Source of the DNA: Clostridia bacterium
GTDB lineage: Bacteria > Bacillota > Clostridia > Saccharofermentanales > Saccharofermentanaceae
Direction: 5' to 3'
NCBI GenBank assembly: GCA_016281535.1
Contig: JAEEIT010000034.1
Location: 1 to 53,495 of the forward strand
Length of the DNA stretch: 53,495 nucleotides
The notes below the pieces were generated by a model, which had not been told where the DNA came from, searched no databases, and saw nothing but the letters and a program-made list of their open reading frames with translations. Both the position numbers and the translations under genes were made by a program. This document shows positions 34,152 to 41,744 of the stretch, one piece after another. The first letter of the stretch is position 1; each line of letters opens with the position of its first letter.

Positions 34152-34221
34152 AAAAAGGGATATCCTTTGTGGCTCAGACAGTTTGCTAAAGCAAAACTCG
34201 CCACTCAGGGTATCCCTTTTT
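34152..34221 (+). terminator. Compound terminator, copy 2 of the bulged-core family
   Basis: The outer stem pairs AAAAAGGGATATCCT (34152-34166) with AGGGTATCCCTTTTT (34207-34221). A middle stem is GTGGC/GCCAC. The inner hairpin AGTTTGC-TAAA-GCAAAACT (34180-34198) has one unpaired A. It follows the ATPase stop by about 25 bases. Confidence 0.88.
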
Positions 34222-34353
34222 CATTGTCTTTCCTTGTTTGATGGGACCGCTTTCTTGATTCAGACGTGGTTTCTTCTGTAGTTTCTCCCTTTTTTTCTTC
34301 GGGGGATTTTGTTAGTGTGTAGGTGGGGATGTCGAGATTACGGAGGTGATACT

Positions 34354-35295
34354 ATGACTAACGTTTTTTCGCGCTTTTCGAAAGAGAGGGAACCGATGTG
34401 CTGTGCATCCTTGCTTGGCCGCCGGGCTTCTTCCCGTCGCGCGGGCAGGCTCCTTATCAGTAGCATTCTGACCTTCGCCCTGCTTCTTTCCGTCACCGCC
34501 TGTAAGAAGAAGCTCTTTAAAGAGCGCTCCGATATTGATCTTTCTTCCTTCGATGCGTGTCCTGTCGAGCTCACGGTAGATGTTGTATGGAACCGGAAAG
34601 TCAACGTTACGCTGACCAACAAGGGAGATGCGTCTTATACATATGGTAGTGAATACCGTCTCGAATACAGGCAGTCCGGCGAATGGTATAAGGTCCCGTT
34701 TCTTCCTCATGTCGGGTTTACTTTGATGGGATACACTCTCGGCCACGGTGAGCCCGTCACATTCGGTGACGAAGAATACGCCATTTCCAACACAGCGGAG
34801 ATGACTTACTATCTCGATGAGATGCACGGCGATCTTCCCGCCGGACATTATCGGATCCTTTCGGAGCTTTTCCCCGAGTCCTCTTCTTCCACCCAATACT
34901 GGATCGCGGGTGAGTTCGATCTGGAAAGAGCCACTTCCGAGGCAGAACCGCTTCGGAAGTCGAGGGTCGATCCTGCGCAGGTCGTTCCGACCGATGAGCA
35001 CACACTTCGTATTACGTCCGTGGATTATAACCGGGAGGAGAATACTCTCGTGATCATGTACGCACGAAGCGTCGATTTCATCCTGGAGATGCAGCAGGAC
35101 GGGCAATGGTACGAGATTCCGGTCAGAGGTTACGGCGGTTCTTATGATGCCACTGCGATCGATCAGCAGATCGACATACATCTGGAGCAGGAGCTCACTT
35201 CCGGGCACTATCGCCTGATCCGGGATGACTATCTTCAGGGCGACGAACAGGAAGACAGTACCAGCCGCTATCTCACCTACGAGTTCGATCTCTGA
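34354..35295 (+). CDS. Putative lipoprotein with two Ig-like repeats
   Basis: A 313-residue protein. A basic N-terminus (to about residue 33) precedes a hydrophobic segment and a lipobox, Val-Thr-Ala-Cys. The mature part has two similar beta-rich units: YRLEYRQSGEWYKVPF with GHYRILSELFP, and DFILEMQQDGQWYEIPV with GHYRLIRDDYL. These resemble the bacterial Ig-like repeat found in Firmicute lipoproteins. It is probably a surface protein of unknown ligand. GGAGG lies 7 bases before the ATG at 34354; the longer frame from 34309 lacks support. Confidence 0.8.
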   Translation: MTNVFSRFSKEREPMCCASLLGRRASSRRAGRLLISSILTFALLLSVTACKKKLFKERSDIDLSSFDACPVELTVDVVWNRKVNVTLTNKGDASYTYGSEYRLEYRQSGEWYKVPFLPHVGFTLMGYTLGHGEPVTFGDEEYAISNTAEMTYYLDEMHGDLPAGHYRILSELFPESSSSTQYWIAGEFDLERATSEAEPLRKSRVDPAQVVPTDEHTLRITSVDYNREENTLVIMYARSVDFILEMQQDGQWYEIPVRGYGGSYDATAIDQQIDIHLEQELTSGHYRLIRDDYLQGDEQEDSTSRYLTYEFDL

Positions 35296-35368
35296 TTCCA
35301 GGCGGTTGTTTTCGAAAAGCCAAAAGCCGGGTGTATCGCGATTTCCTTGTTCCGAATAAGGGATCTGA

Positions 35369-36421
35369 TCACTCGTTTATGGATTCGTATTCAGTAAGGA
35401 GGGCATCTACCTCTTCGATGGTTCCTGCCGTCATCAGGCGGTTCTTGATTTCTGCGGTCCCGCGCTGTCCCTTCAGATAACAGGCGATCTGTGCCCGCAT
35501 CTCCTTGACGCCGGTCTTCTCACCCAGTTCTTCGCACAGCCCTAGAAGGTGTTTGCGGATCACCTCTGCCCGTTCTTTTCGTTCCGGAAGATGTGTCTTT
35601 CTGTTCCCGCCTTCTCCCGCGCCTTCATCCGCCGCAGCAAGTGCGGCTCGGATCTCCTCGAAGATCCATGGATTTCCCTGCGCGGCACGGCCGATCATGA
35701 CGCCGTCTGCGCCGGTTTCCTCCAGCATCGCCACGGCAGAAGGGCCATCCTTCACATCACCGTTTCCCCACAGCGGAATACCGCTTCCGGAGATGGCTTC
35801 TTTCGTCTTACGGATCACGCTCCAGTCTGCCGTTCCACGGTACAGCTGGGTCTGCGTACGCGCATGGAGAGCCAGTCCTTCCGCCCCGGAAGAAATGCAC
35901 ATTTCTGCGAATTCCGGTGCGGTGATATGTCCTTCATCCCAACCGGAACGGAACTTCACCGTGACCGGTTTTCCGTAGGGTTCCGCCGCGCGGACACTTC
36001 TTTCGATGATACGGGAGGCCAGGACGGGATCCTTCATGAGCGCCGAACCGGCTCCGGTCTTCACGACCTTACTTACGGGGCAGCCCATGTTGAGATCGAT
36101 CACATCCACCTTCGCAAGGCGCGGGTCTTCGAGAATAACGGGGATCGCGTAGGCGAAATCTTCCGGGTCCGCTCCGAAGAGCTGGATGCCGGTCTTGCCT
36201 TCTTTTTCCGGAGCGATCCGAAGGTAGCGCATGCTGATCTCCACGGATTCCTTGAAGCGGATCCCACGCGCTGAGACAAGCTCCGTCACGCCGTAGGCGC
36301 AACCATATTCGTGGGCGATCGTCCGGTAGACACAGGTACTCGTTCCCGCCATCGGCGCCAGCGCGATGTTCTCGGGAATCGTGACATTTCCGGGTCTTAA
36401 TGCGTGCAAGTGTTTCGTCAT
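35369..36421 (-). CDS. dusB: tRNA-dihydrouridine synthase
   Basis: A 350-residue FMN enzyme that reduces uridine to dihydrouridine in the D-loop of tRNAs. It has ALAPMAGTSTCVYRTIA at the N-terminus, IQLFGADPEDFA, and DLNMGCPVSKVVKTGAGSALM with the catalytic Cys. Further on are LALHARTQTQLYRGTADW, GNGDVKDG and GVMIGRAAQGNPWIF. A Gly/Glu-rich insert of about 20 residues lies before the C-terminal helical domain. The DusB subgroup is the usual Firmicute form and is my choice by pattern only. Confidence 0.92.
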   Translation of the reverse strand: MTKHLHALRPGNVTIPENIALAPMAGTSTCVYRTIAHEYGCAYGVTELVSARGIRFKESVEISMRYLRIAPEKEGKTGIQLFGADPEDFAYAIPVILEDPRLAKVDVIDLNMGCPVSKVVKTGAGSALMKDPVLASRIIERSVRAAEPYGKPVTVKFRSGWDEGHITAPEFAEMCISSGAEGLALHARTQTQLYRGTADWSVIRKTKEAISGSGIPLWGNGDVKDGPSAVAMLEETGADGVMIGRAAQGNPWIFEEIRAALAAADEGAGEGGNRKTHLPERKERAEVIRKHLLGLCEELGEKTGVKEMRAQIACYLKGQRGTAEIKNRLMTAGTIEEVDALLTEYESINE

Positions 36422-36522
36422 AAGAAGAATAATATCACGAATTCACTGATTTTTTACGATTAAGCAAGAATAATGCATTGATTTATTGCGGGTTTCGTCT
36501 TATCCTATACGGGTAAAGAGTT

Positions 36523-36575
36523 GTCTTTTAGTCGGGACTTCTTATTTATGTTTGTCCCAAGAATCCCTAAAAGAC
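36523..36575 (+). promoter_or_regulatory. Structured leader before the PAP2 phosphatase gene
   Basis: The outer stem GTCTTTTAG (36523-36531) pairs with CTAAAAGAC (36567-36575), and the inner stem GGGAC (36534-36538) pairs with GTCCC (36554-36558). The structure ends 12 bases before AAAGGAGG. It has no T-run after it on the + strand, so a leader role is more likely than termination. It matches no riboswitch class I know. Confidence 0.5.
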
Positions 36576-36597
36576 GAGAAAGAAAGGAGGAAACGGT

Positions 36598-37137
36598 ATG
36601 CCGTCTCGTATATCTATTCGCGAGCTGAAGGTCCTGGACTGGATGTATGAACATCTGCGCTGTAAGGCGTGCGACCGCATCATGCCGTTTCTCTCGCTGA
36701 CCGGCAACTTCGGCATCATCTGGTTCGCCGCGGCGGCGACCTTCTACTTCAGCAATCTGAATCAGGAAGCAGCGGTATGCATCCTTCTTGCGCTCGGCTG
36801 CAGCCTGCTGTTCGTGAACCTCATCCTGAAGCACGTTACGAAGCGTCCGCGTCCCTATGAGGTCAGAGGCGAACTGCGCGATACGATCATCCGCGAGCCG
36901 AAGGACTTCTCCTTCCCGTCCGGACACACATTCTCTTCGTTTGCTGCCGCGACAGCGATCGCCCACTTCTCGCCGAAGCTCGGCATCGCCGCTCTGGTTT
37001 ATGCCGCCGGCATCGCTTTCTCGAGACTTTATCTGTATGTCCACTATCTGTCGGATGTACTGACCAGCGCGATCTTCGGCGTAGCCACAGGCATTCTGGT
37101 CAGCTACCTCTACACCAACGGGATCATCGTCATCTGA
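36598..37137 (+). CDS. PAP2-family phosphatase (undecaprenyl-pyrophosphatase type)
   Basis: A 179-residue membrane enzyme with about five helices. All three PAP2 motifs are present: the Lys-x6-Arg-Pro element around KHVTKRPRP, the PSGH motif in FSFPSGHTFSSF, and SRLYLYVHYLSD with the catalytic His and Asp. Members this small often recycle undecaprenyl pyrophosphate or remove phosphate from other lipids at the outer face. A strong AAAGGAGG precedes the ATG, with a structured leader upstream. Confidence 0.9.
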   Translation: MPSRISIRELKVLDWMYEHLRCKACDRIMPFLSLTGNFGIIWFAAAATFYFSNLNQEAAVCILLALGCSLLFVNLILKHVTKRPRPYEVRGELRDTIIREPKDFSFPSGHTFSSFAAATAIAHFSPKLGIAALVYAAGIAFSRLYLYVHYLSDVLTSAIFGVATGILVSYLYTNGIIVI

Positions 37138-37162
37138 TCACTTTCACCTAATCAATCGTAGA

Positions 37163-37192
37163 AAAACTGCGCGGCATCCCGCGCAGTTTTTT
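37163..37192. terminator. Bidirectional terminator between PAP2 and zur
   Basis: A perfect 12-bp stem, AAAACTGCGCGG (37163-37174) with CCGCGCAGTTTT (37179-37190), and a 4-base loop has an A-run before it and a T-run after it. It can serve both the PAP2 gene (+) and the zinc operon (-). Confidence 0.88.
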
Positions 37193-37198
37193 CGTGCG

Positions 37199-37669
37199 CT
37201 ATTTCTTCATCTTCTCTCTGCAGTTCTTGCAGTAACCGAAGACCTCCACCACGTGCCCCACCACTTCGAAATCATCGTCCACGGTGTGAAGATGTGATTC
37301 CTCGCCGAATGGACATCCTGTCAGTTCCGTCCTGCTCTTGCAGTTCATGCAGATGGCGTAGTGATGGTGTCCCGGAGCCGCGATCGCGTAGAGGGCTTCC
37401 TGGCTGTCCTTAAGGAAAGTTTTGCTGACGGCATGTTCTTTCTCGAAAGCATCCAGAGCGCGGTAGACGCTGCTGAGCCAGACCCCGCCGTTCTTCCCTT
37501 CCTCCGCCTTATTCTTATTCTGCGATGCACCTTTCACAGCATTCTTCTCGCTTTTCTTCGATGCGGTCTGCGCGATTGCTCTGGCCGTGAGCGGCGTCTT
37601 CGCCTCAGAGAGGACCTCCCACACCAGCATTCTCGATTTCGTTTTACGAAGGCTCTCCGGATAATCCAT
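37199..37669 (-). CDS. zur: Fur-family regulator, probably the zinc repressor Zur
   Basis: A 156-residue Fur-family protein, longer than usual because of a Lys/Asn/Glu-rich insert (about residues 38-62) between the first helices and the recognition region SSVYRALDAFE. The regulatory half has GHHHYAICMNC and FGYCKNCREK, the two Cys-x2-Cys pairs of the structural zinc site, with His/Glu residues between them for sensing. It is the last gene of the znuA-znuC-znuB-zur operon, 3 bases after znuB, which argues strongly for Zur over Fur. It would repress znuA through the palindrome at 40606-40628. Confidence 0.88.
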   Translation of the reverse strand: MDYPESLRKTKSRMLVWEVLSEAKTPLTARAIAQTASKKSEKNAVKGASQNKNKAEEGKNGGVWLSSVYRALDAFEKEHAVSKTFLKDSQEALYAIAAPGHHHYAICMNCKSRTELTGCPFGEESHLHTVDDDFEVVGHVVEVFGYCKNCREKMKK

Positions 37670-37672
37670 ATC

Positions 37673-38524
37673 TCATTCTCCTTTCGTTTCCAGTGCTTTT
37701 GCCGGCGTCTTAGAACCCGTATTCCTTCCACGCAGGAATCCGATCAGCTTACACAGCAGCAGGATCGCGACCGACAGCAGTACGATGGTTCCGCCGGGTT
37801 TGAGTCCGATGTAGAACGACAGCACAAGTCCGCCGACCGTGGATACTACCGATACGAAGACCGCCCAGAGCACGGTCGTTCTGTAGCTTCGTGCCAGGCT
37901 CATCGCCGCCGCCACCGGCACGACCATCAGAGACGAGACGATGAGCGCTCCGACGGTTCTGGCCGCGATGGACACCGTTACCGCCGTAAGGATCGTGAAG
38001 ATCGCATTGACCACGCCCACCGGGACCCCGGAGATGGCCGCCGCCTGTTCGTCAAAGGATATGTAGAAGAGTTCTTTATACAGCAGGATGAATGCCACGA
38101 GGACCACTACGGCAAGGATCATGACCAGTCTCGCCTCGAAGCCTGAGATCGCCACGATCGATCCGAAAAGGAAGCTGTTAAAGTCGGCCGAGCTTCGTAC
38201 GAAACCGGACAGTACGCCGGCCAGGCCGATGCCCGTGGACAGAACGATCGCCACGGCCAGTTCCGAATGGTTCCCGAGTTTCTTCCGTATCGCCTCAATG
38301 GCGAAAGCGGCGACCACGCAGGTGGCCATCGCCCCGATAATGGGGTTAAACCCGAGAAGCAGTCCGACGGCTACGCCGGCCAATGACGAGTGGGACAGCG
38401 CGTCGCCGATCAGGGACAGCCGCTTGTGCACCATGACTGTTCCGAGGCAGGCCACGATGACCGCCAGCAGGAATCCGACCAGAAGTGCTCTCTGCATATA
38501 CGCATACTGGAATATCATCGGCAT
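37673..38524 (-). CDS. znuB: Zinc ABC transporter permease
   Basis: A 283-residue ABC-3 family permease with about eight helices. Typical segments are RLSLIGDALSHSSLAGVAVGLLLG near the N-terminus and VGALIVSSLMVVPVAAAMSLARS in the second half. It carries Zn2+ across the membrane with the ZnuC ATPase and the ZnuA binding protein. Its ATG follows the znuC stop directly (TGA then ATG), so translation is coupled. Confidence 0.93.
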   Translation of the reverse strand: MPMIFQYAYMQRALLVGFLLAVIVACLGTVMVHKRLSLIGDALSHSSLAGVAVGLLLGFNPIIGAMATCVVAAFAIEAIRKKLGNHSELAVAIVLSTGIGLAGVLSGFVRSSADFNSFLFGSIVAISGFEARLVMILAVVVLVAFILLYKELFYISFDEQAAAISGVPVGVVNAIFTILTAVTVSIAARTVGALIVSSLMVVPVAAAMSLARSYRTTVLWAVFVSVVSTVGGLVLSFYIGLKPGGTIVLLSVAILLLCKLIGFLRGRNTGSKTPAKALETKGE

Positions 38525-39424
38525 TCAGACCGCCCCCTTTCCATCGACATTCCCGCCATCGTGCGTATGAGGGTTCCCATGTTTATGTCCGCCATGACTA
38601 TGGCCGGGAAATGCGCCACAGTGCGCGCACTCGGCGCAGTGTTCGGCGTCATGCCCGTGCTGATTCTCATGTTCGCAGTTCGCGCAATGGATATGTGCCA
38701 TCTCGCCGTGCGGGTGGTTGTGCGCATGCGCATGGACGACCTGCACCTCATGCGGCAGCATCTCCTCGCGGCACGCCCCCTCCGACAGGCACAGCACACG
38801 GTTCGCGTACGGCCCGACTTTCTCGATATCGTGGGTCACCATCAGGATCGTGACTTTCTTCTCGATATTTAAATGGTGAAGAATATGCAGCAGCCGGTCC
38901 ACCGACTCCGCATCCACGCCCACGGTCGGCTCGTCGAGGATCAGTACCTCCGGATCCGCCGCCAGCACCCGTGCCAGCATGACACGCTGCTGCTGGCCGC
39001 CGCTGAGCTCCCCGATCAGGGACTTCCGCTTATCCAGCATATCCACCAGTTCCAGTGCCTCTTCGACCTTCTTCTTATGTTCTTTTCTCGGGAAGCGGCC
39101 AAATCCGATCTTCTTATACAGGCTGCTCATCACGATCTCTTCGCACGTCGCCGGGAAAGCCGCTGCGCGGGATCCGCCGTTCTGCGGCAGGTATCCGATG
39201 CCGCTGCCTCGGAGCGAGGTCACCTCTTTCCCGCCGATCCGGATCGTCCCCGACGTCGGCAGGATCACACCGAGAAGAAGCTTGACCACAGTGCTTTTGC
39301 CAACGCCGTTATCGCCGATAACGACGGCGAAATCGCCTTTCTCGACGGTAAAGTCCACATGTTCCAGGATCATGTCGCGCGTGTATCCGAACGACACATT
39401 CTCCACTTCAATCACTTTCGTCAT
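38525..39424 (-). CDS. znuC: Zinc ABC transporter ATPase with His/Cys-rich tail
   Basis: A 299-residue ABC ATPase. Residues 1 to about 225 are a standard domain: GDNGVGKSTVVKLLLG (Walker A), GYLPQNGG (Q-loop), LSGGQQQRVMLARVL (signature) and VLILDEPTVGVD (Walker B). The last 75 residues carry 18 His and 5 Cys, including CANC and CAEC, and should bind zinc. Usual ZnuC/AdcC proteins end near residue 230-250. The tail faces the cytoplasm, where it could buffer or sense zinc. Confidence 0.93.
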   Translation of the reverse strand: MTKVIEVENVSFGYTRDMILEHVDFTVEKGDFAVVIGDNGVGKSTVVKLLLGVILPTSGTIRIGGKEVTSLRGSGIGYLPQNGGSRAAAFPATCEEIVMSSLYKKIGFGRFPRKEHKKKVEEALELVDMLDKRKSLIGELSGGQQQRVMLARVLAADPEVLILDEPTVGVDAESVDRLLHILHHLNIEKKVTILMVTHDIEKVGPYANRVLCLSEGACREEMLPHEVQVVHAHAHNHPHGEMAHIHCANCEHENQHGHDAEHCAECAHCGAFPGHSHGGHKHGNPHTHDGGNVDGKGAV

Positions 39425-39527
39425 AACACTCGTCCCTTCTCTTCCTCATATCTTCCGTCTTCGGGGCCGCCTGTCTTCGGCTCCTCCGTCTTCGGGGCCG
39501 CCCGCCGGCACGCTCCGTCCACCGGCG

Positions 39528-40568
39528 TCACCCGAACGACTCTGAAATGGCGTTCAGATTCTCATACATCACAGAGAAATAGTCTCTTCTCGCATCGATG
39601 TCCTCCTGCGTCATGCCGTCCAGAGGACTCAGCGCCCTTGTCCGGCACCCGGTCTCCTCCGCGATCGTCTCGGCGACCTTCGGGTCCACCAGTTCCTCGA
39701 AGAAGATACATCTGACATCGTATTTCCTGACCATATCGATGATCTTCCGCATCCGCGCCGCATCCGGCTCCTGATCCGCCGACACGCCCTCGATGGCGAT
39801 CTGCGTGATGCCGTACGCCCGGCACAGATACCCGTATGCCTCATGCGCCACGACGATATATCCGCCCGCATGATCCTTCAATTCCTCTCTGTAAGCACTG
39901 TCCAATGTGTCACATTCTTGTGCCGCGTTTGTGTAGTTCCTCTTATATTCTTCTTGATGTTCCGGATCCAACTGCATCAGGGCATCGGCGATCTCGGCCA
40001 TCTCGAGCTTGGCATTTTCCGGGGACAGCCACACATGCGGATCGAACTCTCCATGGTGATGGTGCCCCTCGCCTTCCGCCTCATCGTGGTCGTGTTCCTC
40101 GTGGTCCTCTTCCCCGTGCTCCTCGTGGTCATGGCCGTTCTCGTCCTCGCCGTCGTGATCGTGGTCGTCCTCTTCCAGTTCATCCATCCGCAGAAGCTCC
40201 ACATGCCGGCTCGCCTCCACCACAGCCAGGTCCGGATTCTGCACACTGCCGAGAATATCCTCCACCCAGGTCTCCATGCCTGCCCCGCTATACACGAACA
40301 TGTCCGCCTCCTCGAGCATGAACATATCCCTCGTCGACGGCTCCCAAGCATGCGGCTCCGTCCCGGCCGGCACCATCATGATCACCGCCACCCGGTCTCC
40401 GCCGATCCGCTTCACGAAATCGTACATCGGATAGATGGTCGTCACGACCTTGACCTTACCGGCCGCCTCTTTCCCGAACCCCCTCCGGCATCCGGAAAGA
40501 AGGCCCGCACTTCCGGCCATGACCATTATCGAAACCAGAGCCGCAGCCGCGCGGCGCAGAAACTTCAT
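39528..40568 (-). CDS. znuA: Zinc-binding lipoprotein of the ABC importer
   Basis: A 346-residue cluster A-I binding protein. The lipobox is Leu-Ser-Gly-Cys27. Zinc ligands include His73 in TEPHAWEP, the His in FDPHVWLSP, the His in VVAHEAYGY and a late Glu/Asp region (IFFEELVDPK). A His/Asp/Glu-rich loop (about residues 130-170) is typical of zinc rather than manganese carriers. The ATG at 40568 has GGGAAG 9 bases upstream; in-frame GTG and TTG codons before it are less likely. The 103-base gap to znuC holds two copies of TCCGTCTTCGGGGCCGCC, at 39454 and 39484, and no gene. Confidence 0.93.
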   Translation of the reverse strand: MKFLRRAAAALVSIMVMAGSAGLLSGCRRGFGKEAAGKVKVVTTIYPMYDFVKRIGGDRVAVIMMVPAGTEPHAWEPSTRDMFMLEEADMFVYSGAGMETWVEDILGSVQNPDLAVVEASRHVELLRMDELEEDDHDHDGEDENGHDHEEHGEEDHEEHDHDEAEGEGHHHHGEFDPHVWLSPENAKLEMAEIADALMQLDPEHQEEYKRNYTNAAQECDTLDSAYREELKDHAGGYIVVAHEAYGYLCRAYGITQIAIEGVSADQEPDAARMRKIIDMVRKYDVRCIFFEELVDPKVAETIAEETGCRTRALSPLDGMTQEDIDARRDYFSVMYENLNAISESFG

Positions 40569-40605
40569 CACCAAATACTTCCCATCTCGTCTTATCTTTC
40601 ATCCT

Positions 40606-40628
40606 CAATTGCGAATGATTCGCAATTG
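40606..40628. promoter_or_regulatory. Zur operator palindrome
   Basis: CAATTGCGAAT (40606-40616), a central G, and ATTCGCAATTG (40618-40628) form a perfect 23-bp palindrome. Its core, GCGAAT-G-ATTCGC, has the 7-1-7 layout and AAT-N-ATT centre of Fur/Zur boxes. It begins about one base past the predicted start of transcription of znuA. Confidence 0.85.
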
Positions 40629-40636
40629 CAAAAGCC

Positions 40637-40665
40637 AGTATATATGCTTTCCTCGGAAAAAGCAA
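40637..40665 (-). promoter_or_regulatory. znuA: Promoter of the znuA-znuC-znuB-zur operon
   Basis: On the - strand TTGCTT (40665-40660) and TATACT (40642-40637) are 17 bases apart. The start of transcription falls at about 40630, beside the Zur palindrome. The ATG is about 60 bases further. Confidence 0.75.
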
Positions 40666-40747
40666 GCGCCCGGACCACCTGGCAAGCCAATAATGAATAC
40701 GGCTTACGCCTATCCTTCGAATGCCTTTCCTTCCACATATATCCTCC

Positions 40748-40785
40748 GACCAACCAAATCCTCGGAAAACTGGATTTGGTTGGTC
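40748..40785. repeat. Palindrome 1 of the intergenic array
   Basis: A perfect 14-bp stem, GACCAACCAAATCC (40748-40761) with GGATTTGGTTGGTC (40772-40785), has a 10-base loop and no T-run. Confidence 0.8.
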
Positions 40786-40815
40786 GATATTTCATTATTC
40801 CAGGCACGGCAACAC

Positions 40816-40843
40816 ACTAAACTTCGATTTCGAAGCATTTAGT
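40816..40843. repeat. Palindrome 2 of the intergenic array
   Basis: ACTAAACTTCG (40816-40826) pairs with CGAAG-CA-TTTAGT (40831-40843) with a small bulge. It shares the ACTAAA...TTTAGT arms with the next two units. Confidence 0.7.
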
Positions 40844-40888
40844 ATGCTATTTTCCTCCTCAGAAGCCCTCTGCATAAAGGTTTTGACC

Positions 40889-40918
40889 TACTAAACTCAC
40901 GAAATCAGAAGTTTAGTA
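40889..40918. repeat. Palindrome 3 of the intergenic array
   Basis: A perfect 9-bp stem, TACTAAACT (40889-40897) with AGTTTAGTA (40910-40918), has a 12-base loop and is followed by TG as in units 2 and 4. Confidence 0.75.
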
Positions 40919-40948
40919 TGTCAGGGGCCTTGAAAACCGTACATAATA

Positions 40949-40984
40949 ACATACTAAATCTTCACTTCTGAAGGTTTAGTATGT
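40949..40984. repeat. Palindrome 4 of the intergenic array
   Basis: A 15-bp stem with one G-U pair joins ACATACTAAATCTTC (40949-40963) and GAAGGTTTAGTATGT (40970-40984) across a 6-base loop. The whole gap between znuA and the gene at 41190 (about 620 bases) holds these palindromes, the zinc promoter and no convincing gene. Confidence 0.8.
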
Positions 40985-41150
40985 CGGACTACGTCCGATG
41001 ACGCCTAACCCGGGCAAATCTCATTCATACCCATGAATACTTATGCAGAAGTACTGTCCCAGGGCCGCTTGCGCCGTGAGATACACGGTTCCGGAACACT
41101 TCCATTGCGAGAAGCCCTCGTTCTCTCTCGCACTTCCCCGCCCGTTCACG

Positions 41151-41156
41151 TATAAT
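41151..41156 (+). promoter_or_regulatory. Candidate -10 element before the gene at 41190
   Basis: TATAAT lies 33 bases before the ATG. No clear -35 is visible. Confidence 0.4.
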
Positions 41157-41189
41157 AGAACCAGAACATCGAAGGACCCGAGGCACACC

Positions 41190-41729
41190 ATGGACAACGA
41201 GAAAGAATACCGAAAGAGCGTACTCCGCCGAGAGTGCAAGCAGGACATCGCCGTGATCGCCGTCCTCGCCCTCATCATCGCGCTCCTGTGGCTCGTCGGC
41301 TCAATCATTCCGGATCCCCTCCACATCATCCTTCAGATCCTCGCGTTCGTTTTCGCGCTTCCACTGGCGATCGCCCTCATCACTTCCATTATGACGATTC
41401 ATCGGAAGAAGCACTGGTCCCTCGCCATGGGTACGATCGCCGAGGTCTTCCTCGAGGACGACGATTCCACACCGACCACCACCGCCCGGATCCACTACCG
41501 CACCTCTGACGGCCGGGAACAGACCTGGGAGCAGACCCTCAGCACATACGGTGACTACGAAGAAGGCTGCGAGGCAAAAGTCGAAGCCATGCTCGACGAA
41601 GACCGTAAGAAATACGAGAACAGAAGCGTCCCCCTCTTCTACTGGCCGAAGCGGCCGGACTTCTGCCTCGTCATGATGAAGGACCTGATGGATGACTCGA
41701 TGGAAGACCTGACGAAAGAAATGAAATAG
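41190..41729 (+). CDS. Two-helix membrane protein of unknown function
   Basis: A 179-residue protein. A charged N-terminus (1-20) is followed by two membrane helices at about residues 22-41 and 45-67 with a short hairpin between them. A soluble C-terminal domain of about 110 residues has an acidic beta-rich start (GTIAEVFLEDDDSTPTTTAR) and ends SMEDLTKEMK. I recognise no family. GAGG lies 6 bases before the ATG at 41190; upstream in-frame ATGs back to 41043 have no ribosome site. The next gene starts 15 bases after its stop, so the two form a pair. Confidence 0.65.
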   Translation: MDNEKEYRKSVLRRECKQDIAVIAVLALIIALLWLVGSIIPDPLHIILQILAFVFALPLAIALITSIMTIHRKKHWSLAMGTIAEVFLEDDDSTPTTTARIHYRTSDGREQTWEQTLSTYGDYEEGCEAKVEAMLDEDRKKYENRSVPLFYWPKRPDFCLVMMKDLMDDSMEDLTKEMK

Positions 41730-41744
41730 CAAAGGAGACCGAAC

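Noticed and set aside
39454-39501. Two copies of an 18-base GC-rich direct repeat between znuA and znuC
   Set aside because: There are only two copies, with no pairing or coding role visible, so it is probably slippage in a short GC-rich gap.
40748-40984. CRISPR-like array
   Set aside because: The units are palindromes with similar arms and variable loops. Spacing is uneven (about 63-74 bases) and the repeats are not identical. There are no cas genes and only three related units.
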